64,000 nucleotides of DNA from Camellia lanceoleosa (Eukaryota; Streptophyta; Magnoliopsida; Ericales; Theaceae), in NCBI GenBank assembly GCA_025200525.1, contig CM045768.1, forward strand, positions 47,876,425 to 47,940,424, given 5' to 3'. This document shows, in pieces, positions 58,504-64,000 of this stretch. The stretch's first letter is position 1. Each line of letters opens with the position of its first letter. The translations under genes and the position numbers were made by a program. The notes under the pieces are model-generated. The model had not been told where the DNA came from and searched no databases. It saw nothing but the letters and a program-made list of their open reading frames with translations.

Positions 58504-59850
58504 ATGGCAGATACATCTATCTCACACCCATTACTAATCGACTTCCTACCCAGACCAAGCATTAAAGAACCCGAAGTAGCTGAGGTATGTTGTGCCAAAT
58601 TGGGCCCTTCTTGGATGGACCCCATCATAATATTTTTAAAAGATGGCATCTTTCCTGAAGAAAAGAAAGAAGCCAACAAAATTAGAGCAAAATGACAGTG
58701 ATTCTGGCTCTCTCGATCACTGGCATTGTACAAAAAATCCTTCACAAGACCTTACCTGAAATGTGTTCATCCCAGCAAGGTCGAGGCATTTTTGTTTGAG
58801 ATACATGAAGGCGTATGCGGAAGCCACCAAGAGGGAAGATAATTAGCTTATAGAGAAATTTCACAAGGATATTGGTGGCCATACATGCAAGCAGACTTAA
58901 AGAAATATGTTAAGAGGTACGAGAAATGTCAGAAGTTCGCACATTAAATACATCAACCTGCCAGAGAGCTTCTACCATTAACTAGCCCATGGCCCTTCGC
59001 AATGTAGAGCCTGGACATAGTGGGACCATTTCTAACTGCACTTGGTAACAGAAAGTTATTTCTCGCAGTAACAGACTACTTCACATAGTAGGTGGAGGCA
59101 GAAGCACTCGGATCAATAAAAGAGAAAGATATTAAGAAGTTTATCTGGCAGAATATCATAACTTGATTCGGCATACCCAAGGCTCTAATATCTGACAATG
59201 GCACTCAGTTCGATGGCAAAATTTTTAGGGACTTTTGCGAGGAATACAATATCGAATTCTACAACTCTACACCAGCATACCCTCAAGCGAATGGCCAAGC
59301 AAAAGCATCAAACAAAGTCGTCTTAGATGGTTTGAAGAAAAGGTTAAAGAGAGCAAAAGGCAAGTGGGCTGAGGAGCTTCTTTATGTTTTATGGGCTTAC
59401 CGTAACACACCTCGGCGATCAACTAGAGAAACGCCTTTTTCCTTGGCTTATGGCATGGAGGCAGTAATCCCACTAGAAGTAGGCCTCCCCACTATTAGAA
59501 GTGACAATTTTGACCCAAACTTGAATGAAGAAGCCATAACCTTGGAATTCGACCTCGCGGAAGAAAAGAGGGAAAGAGCACTTGTTCACATTGCCTCATA
59601 CCAGCAGGAGTTATCCATAAAATATAACAAAACAGTGCATCCGAGGCAATTCAAGATTGAAAATTGGGTACTGCGCAAAGTAATGAGAAACACTTTGGTA
59701 CCCGGAGATGGCAAGTTAGGACCTAACTAGGAAGGACCATACAAATTGGTCAGTTTAGCAGGAAAAGGGGCATATCACTTGGAATATGGAGACAGCAAGG
59801 CTATTTCCAGGCCATGGAACACTGTCAATCTCAAACTATTTTATTTTTAA
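58504..59850 (+). pseudogene. integrase of element C, altered at key residues
   Basis: HPLLIDFLPRPSI opens the N-terminal part. The zinc region reads FEIHEGVCGSHQEG, then RYEKCQKFA, where B has CKCEKCQ, so one Cys is Tyr. The core has LDIVGPF (first Asp), ISDNGTQFDGK (second Asp, about 59190), and NGQAKASNK, where B has NGQAEASNK, so the catalytic Glu is Lys. WAYRNTPRRSTRETPFSLAY follows, and GKGAYHLEYGDSK leads to NLKLFYF and stop at about 59850. At least six stops (58693, 58842, 58946, 59005, 59087, 59164) break the frame. Confidence 0.88.
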
Positions 59851-59954
59851 CTTTTCCTTAAAATACTTTTAATTTTTCTTTTTCAAATAAAACAAGTTGG
59901 TTCTTTTTCAGCATAATTCTTTTTACTGTAAAAGTTGTTCTTAGTCAGTACCAG

Positions 59955-60625
59955 CTAGGGGCAATAGAAGAAGGTTGGCAGGAATAACCAACATTTAGCT
60001 CTCTTCAGCCGAGATAAGGATCTAGGCTGAAGAAAGTTGGCAAGTATGACCAAACATTTTGTTCTCTTCAGCAGAGATAAGAATCTAGGTTGAAGAAAGG
60101 TTGGCAGGAATAACCAACATTTAGCTCTTCTTCAGTCGAGATAAGGATCCAGGCTAAAGAAAGATTGGCAGGAATAACCAACATTTAGCTATTCTTTAGC
60201 TGAGATAAGGTTCTAGGCTAAACAAAATTGGCAGGAATGACCAATATTGAACTCCCTTCAGTCGAGATAAGGATCTAAGTTGAAGAAAGGTAGGCAGGAA
60301 TAACCAACATTTAGCTCTTTCTCAGCCAAGATAAGGATCTAGGGTAAAGAAAGTTAGCAGGTATGACCAACATTTAGCTCTTCTTCAGCCGAGATAAGGA
60401 TCTAGGCTGAAGAAAGTTGGCAGGTACGACCAACATTGAGCTCCCTTCAGCCGAGATAAGGATCAAGGTTGAAGAAAAATCGACAGGAATAACCAATATT
60501 TAGCTCTTTTTAGCCGAGATAAGGATCTAGGCTGAAGAGGATTGGCAGGTATGACCAACATTTAGCTCTCCTCAGCCGAGATAAGGATCTAAGCTGAAGA
60601 GGGTTGGTAGGTATGGCCAATACAT
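59955..60625. repeat. hairpin minisatellite of element C (about 60-bp unit)
   Basis: Eleven or so units of GTTGGCAGGAATAACCAACA, TTTAGCTCTCTTCAGCCGAG and ATAAGGATCTAGGCTGAAGA type. Each carries CTTCAGCC..GGCTGAAG. It lies between integrase and the convergent antisense gene, as in A and B. Confidence 0.92.
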
Positions 60626-60885
60626 AGTAAGGTTAGCAGATTACAGGGTTCTTGGACCGAGAGGGCTATCTCGGTCGTACAAATTAAGACATGGCAACCG
60701 AGCAAAGAGTTCAAGACATGCAAATTAAAGTTGACAGGCAATTACAAAGTAAGAGTGAAACTGAACAAAGAAAGGGAAAATTTGAAGATTTCATTCCATT
60801 GCAAAAAAGTCCACTACAAAAGGAGGGGCTTGAGCCCGGTTACAAATTCTTTCAAAAGTAAAACATCAAAATAAGAAAAACAAGA

Positions 60886-62099
60886 TCAAGCAAATAGATC
60901 GTCTAAATCTACATCCAGGTCAACCCAAGCTTCACCACTCGGTAGCCCGGTTCTAGCAGGAAGGTTGGTCACAAGAGCATCATCAACTGTACTTAGCACC
61001 GGTGGCTCCGCCCGAGCTGACTGAGCAATTTGGAGACCGTGATCATTAGTAACAGGTGGGGTGTTGTTTGGCTCTGGGGATTCTTCCTCCTCTCCTCCCC
61101 CCCCCTCTCTTGAAGCAACTTTTGTTGAATGGCATTGGCGTAGTCCATATATAACTTGGAATAAAGTGGGGAGGAGGGTTCTGGAAAACCTCGTTTTCTT
61201 GACCATAACCGAGCTTCGTTACAGCTGCCTTCCATCCGCATTTGAAAAATATATCATTCGCAGCTTCACATTGCAAGATGTAGGTGGCCTTCCCTTCCTT
61301 GTAGCCCCTATCTTCAGCATCTTCCATTTTCTTGTTTAGCTTGGTGATCTTGGCATCTTTTTTCTTCTCGATCTTGGCCAGCTTGCGCAGATAGCGGTTT
61401 TTCCTTTCGGCCAAGGCTTTCTGCTTGTCCGCTTTTGCCGAGTTGACCAGCTCAATGAGTCGGGTGATCTTAGATTTAAGCTCGGTCATTTTTTGCTTGG
61501 CCTCGCTCAGCTCGACCGTCTTAGTATTAACATCTACCACAGCCAGCCGTGCTGTCTTGCGCAACTCCAGCACGCGCTTGTGAGCAACATGATTCTTTTA
61601 TATGGCCTGCAGAAGGAGAGATAATGATTATAACTAAAACCGAACAAACAGATGTATAAATTGGAAAGCAAACGAAGGGAGCACTTACTAGCACCATTGA
61701 CTTAGTGGCTGAGCATATGGCTTTGAGCTCGATCGAGTGGTCGTGGTGCTCCATGTCGGCTGGCAGACATACGCTTTTGGCAAGGTTGAGGGCAAGCGTG
61801 TGGTCCTTGTCTGCAACCATCGAGTCTGTGTTTGAAATAGCCCGGTTCTTGTATGTTATTTTTGGTGCCCATTCTGAAGGGCTAGCTTGGTCAGTGCGGA
61901 TAGGCTCAGGGTTCGGTGGTGTTATTTTAGGAAGCACGCAATCCTCCTCATCAATCAACCGCTGCTGCTCGGTCAAAGAAGTACGCACACGCTTGCTTGG
62001 CCAAGATGATGAGGCTCGGGTTATTGGGAGGGCCACCATAGCCTCGTGTGTTTGACCGGCTAGTGGTGTCTCGGTTTGGACCCCGCTAGTTAGAGTTGA
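60886..62099 (-). pseudogene. antisense accessory gene of element C (aORF), C-terminal part
   Basis: Minus-strand gene cut at 62099 by the retroelement inserted at 62100, so its N-terminal domain lies beyond. The first visible exon holds SGVQTETPLAG, SSSWPSKRVRTSL and KDHTLALNLAKSVCLP, ending SATKSMVL. An 82-bp GT-AG intron (61607-61688) follows at the same codon boundary as in B. The next exon starts AI, has a stop (TAA where B has CAA), then a Lys-rich coiled coil (61350-61570), and IFFKCGWKAAVTKLG, matching B's IYFKAGWKSACEHLG. Frame changes follow. The acidic C-terminus ends LDVDLDDLFA at 60886. Function unknown. Confidence 0.7.
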
Positions 62100-62992
62100 T
62101 GTCATGTACCTCAGATCATTTAATACATATAATGCGCATTTAACATATAATACGAAAATCATTATACAACCATAACCACGGTACATCACTAAGTGCCAAG
62201 CACTACACTGGTCAATGGATCCACGACAATCACTGAACCACAGAGTGGTCAATCACTAAGCCAATGGTTATTTAAGTCCCCCAAGGCATGAGACATCACT
62301 AAGCCAATGGTTATTTAAGTCCCCCAAGGCATGGGACTCCCGTGGTGGTATTCACAAAACATATTTTCATATAAGGTCATAGCTAAATATTCTTTAAAAG
62401 TAAAACAAATATATCCATGGGTTTTCTTTTAAGCAAATATGGTTCAGAAATAAAACCACGTAACTGAAACCTTTATAAAACATAATAGTTTATAAACCAT
62501 CACTTGTATAAAATAGATTTTGGTAAGTCAAAACATAAGTAAAATGCATTTTGGTGACTCAAGGTATAATATAACTCACCTTAACTTGAATACCTTACTC
62601 TTCCTTTATATTATCAAAGACCCTTTCGACTTCCACTATTCTTTCCATTCTTTTCTCTCTTTCTTTTCTTTCCTTTCTTTTTCTTCTTTCTTTTCTTTCT
62701 CTTCTTTCATTTCCTGGTCTTCTCTAGGTCTCTCCTAATTTATAAACAAAACCAATTCGTGCGCCCCAAGCCAACGCCACGTGTCACTACCTTATTGGTT
62801 CTTATTAATCCAACCCTATCCAAACTTAATTTGATTATTTATTTATATTTTTACCCCTAAACTTTTTAATAATTATATTATTTTACCAAATTACACATAA
62901 TAATATATATAATAAATAATATATTTTCTAAACTGAAATTAAATAATATTAGTATAAATTCTATAGCATAATTAAAAATCTGGGATGTTACA
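62100..62992 (-). repeat. 3' LTR of the non-autonomous element
   Basis: 893 bp, TGTCATGTACC to GGGATGTTACA in plus orientation. It contains a tandem duplication of a 50-bp block (CACTAAGCCAATGGTTATTT.., about 62251-62335), present in both LTRs, and a T/C-rich tract at 62640-62710. Confidence 0.88.
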
Positions 62993-63658
62993 ATCTTCCC
63001 TCCTTTTAAAAATTTCGTCCTCGAAATTTGTCATGTGTAAGTTATCCGCTGCGCACTCTGATAAATATATATTAGCTGATTAATCTGATAGAAATAGTTC
63101 CTCAAAAAAAATTTTACCAAAAATAACTAACTGTCGAGTTGTCAAAAATTGATTTGGGTCAAAATAAGAAATAAAAAGCGACTTTAAAAACTTTTCACTC
63201 GTTTTGTTACGATACAAATAAATAAAAATGAGAACATAATGACAGCATTATATATAAGAATTAAAAATTTTGAGATGAACTTTTCATTGATGAGAAATTG
63301 TTTCAAAATTAATATCTTTAAAATTTGAACCCAATTTTAAAAGAAAACATCAAAATAAAATTTTTTTTTTGAATACTGAACTGAAAATTATATGGATTTA
63401 ATTATATTATAATTTTTGGTAGGTGCTTGAGCCCGACATTCTTCTTTTCTTGTCCTTATTTTATTATATCTAATATCCTTCACGAATTTGGCATACTAAA
63501 AAAAAAAATTTATTATATGTATATAATTATATAAAATTATAATATAATTAAATCGACGAATAAAATATAATAATGCGGAACTAATTACCCACTATCCCAC
63601 TTCTTAAATGTGCGTGTGTCCTATGCTCCAATGATGATTTTATTTTTCTTAAAATAGA

Positions 63659-63675
63659 CCATTGCTCTGATACCA
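63659..63675 (-). promoter_or_regulatory. primer-binding site (initiator-Met tRNA)
   Basis: Minus-strand TGGTATCAGAGCAATGG, two bases from the right LTR. The first 12 bases are the standard complement of the plant initiator tRNA-Met 3' end. Confidence 0.9.
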
Positions 63676-63677
63676 TT

Positions 63678-64000
63678 TGTCACGTACCTCAGATCATTTA
63701 ATACATATAATGCGCATTTAACATATAATACGAAAATCATTATACAACCATAACCACGGTACATCACTAAGTGCCAAGCACTACACTGGTCAATGGATCC
63801 ACGACAATCACTGAACCACAGAGTGGTCAATCACTAAGCCAATGGTTATTTAAGTCCCCCAAGGCATGAGACATCACTAAGCCAATGGTTATTTAAGTCC
63901 CCCAAGGCATGGGACTCCCGTGGTGGTATTCACAAAACATATTTTCATATAAGGTCATAGCTAAATATTCTTTAAAAGTAAAACAAATATATCCATGGGT
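63678..64000 (-). repeat. 5' LTR of the non-autonomous element (partial)
   Basis: First 323 bp, in plus coordinates, of the second LTR. It continues past the window. Confidence 0.9.

Larger units (their letters stand above)
51177..62099 (+). mobile_element. Element C: Ty3/gypsy Tat-like retrotransposon, interrupted and incomplete
   Basis: The 5' LTR is 51177-51934, then primer-binding site, gag (interrupted by a solo LTR), protease, RT, RNase H, second RNase H, integrase, minisatellite and an antisense gene. At 62100 another retroelement interrupts it, so the rest, including the 3' LTR, lies beyond the window. Candidate 5-bp target site ACATT is at 51172-51176. It is related to B throughout gag-pol (e.g. 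[24 protein letters not shown] in both) but stands in the opposite orientation and is much more decayed. Confidence 0.9.
62100..64000 (-). mobile_element. non-autonomous, coding-less LTR retrotransposon (runs off window)
   Basis: Direct repeats 62100-62992 and 63678-64000 (cut by the window end) are almost identical over the shared 323 bp. I see one difference, TGTCATG versus TGTCACG. On the minus strand the right LTR is followed by TGGTATCAGAGCAATGG (63659-63675), a perfect initiator-Met tRNA primer site. A polypurine tract AAAAGGAGGGAAGA lies beside the left LTR (62993-63008). The interior of 685 bp has no coding sequence. Thus a mobilisable but protein-less element, larger than classical TRIMs. 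It interrupts the antisense gene of C. Candidate target site GTTGA at 62095-62099. Confidence 0.9.

Noticed and set aside
61527..62252. 241-residue minus-strand frame crossing 62100
   Set aside because: Its first part lies in the inserted LTR (the same translation appears at 63621-63830). Only the part left of 62100 belongs to the antisense gene, and it also runs through the intron.

Overview
This 64 kb window is nuclear DNA of a flowering plant, most likely a eudicot. No complete, functional host gene is visible. Host-derived coding sequence is limited to a pectinesterase exon (about 1.2 kb) and a decayed pentatricopeptide-repeat (PPR) gene (1.85-2.8 kb). The rest is transposable elements, an integrated pararetrovirus and AT-rich intergenic DNA, with several insertions nested inside others.

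Layout. (1) 1-2811: a possible CACTA transposon protein fragment, the pectinesterase fragment, a CACTA-like terminus at 1820 and the PPR pseudogene directly beside it. (2) 5169-16635: Ty3/gypsy element A (+ strand), with LTRs, primer-binding site, gag, protease, RT, two RNase H domains, integrase, minisatellites and an antisense gene. Its right LTR is followed by a partial second copy. (3) 17705-18136: a second CACTA-like terminus. (4) 18535-30005: element B (- strand), complete, with the 5-bp target duplication GCATA on both sides. (5) 30011-32217: AT-rich DNA with a 180-bp tandem duplication and a small inverted-repeat element. (6) 32218-40066: an almost full-length endogenous pararetrovirus of the Florendovirus type, inactivated by many stops and by loss of the RT catalytic box. 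(7) 41481-50881: a CACTA-type DNA transposon holding an 8-bp-TSD MITE and a 2.4 kb solo LTR. (8) 51177 to past the window end: element C (+ strand), with a 1.9 kb solo LTR inside gag and a coding-less LTR retrotransposon inserted at 62100.

A, B and C share one plan: LTR, a primer-binding site of the GGCGCCGT..GTGGGAA type, gag, protease/RT/RNase H, a second RNase H, integrase, a minisatellite, then a gene on the opposite strand before the far LTR. Dual RNase H and extra ORFs point to the Tat (Retand/Ogre-like) lineage. In B the antisense gene has its own TATA-like sequence, a candidate 5'-UTR intron and two further introns. One of those introns is at the same codon boundary in C. The sense pol and antisense gene converge on the minisatellite. 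In all three elements the minisatellite unit can fold as a short hairpin, and unit variants change both arms together. This conserved convergent design with hairpin repeats is the most interesting pattern in the window.

All large elements carry disabling changes (stops, frameshifts, altered integrase residues), so the window reads as decayed heterochromatic sequence. B and the element at 62100 look youngest.
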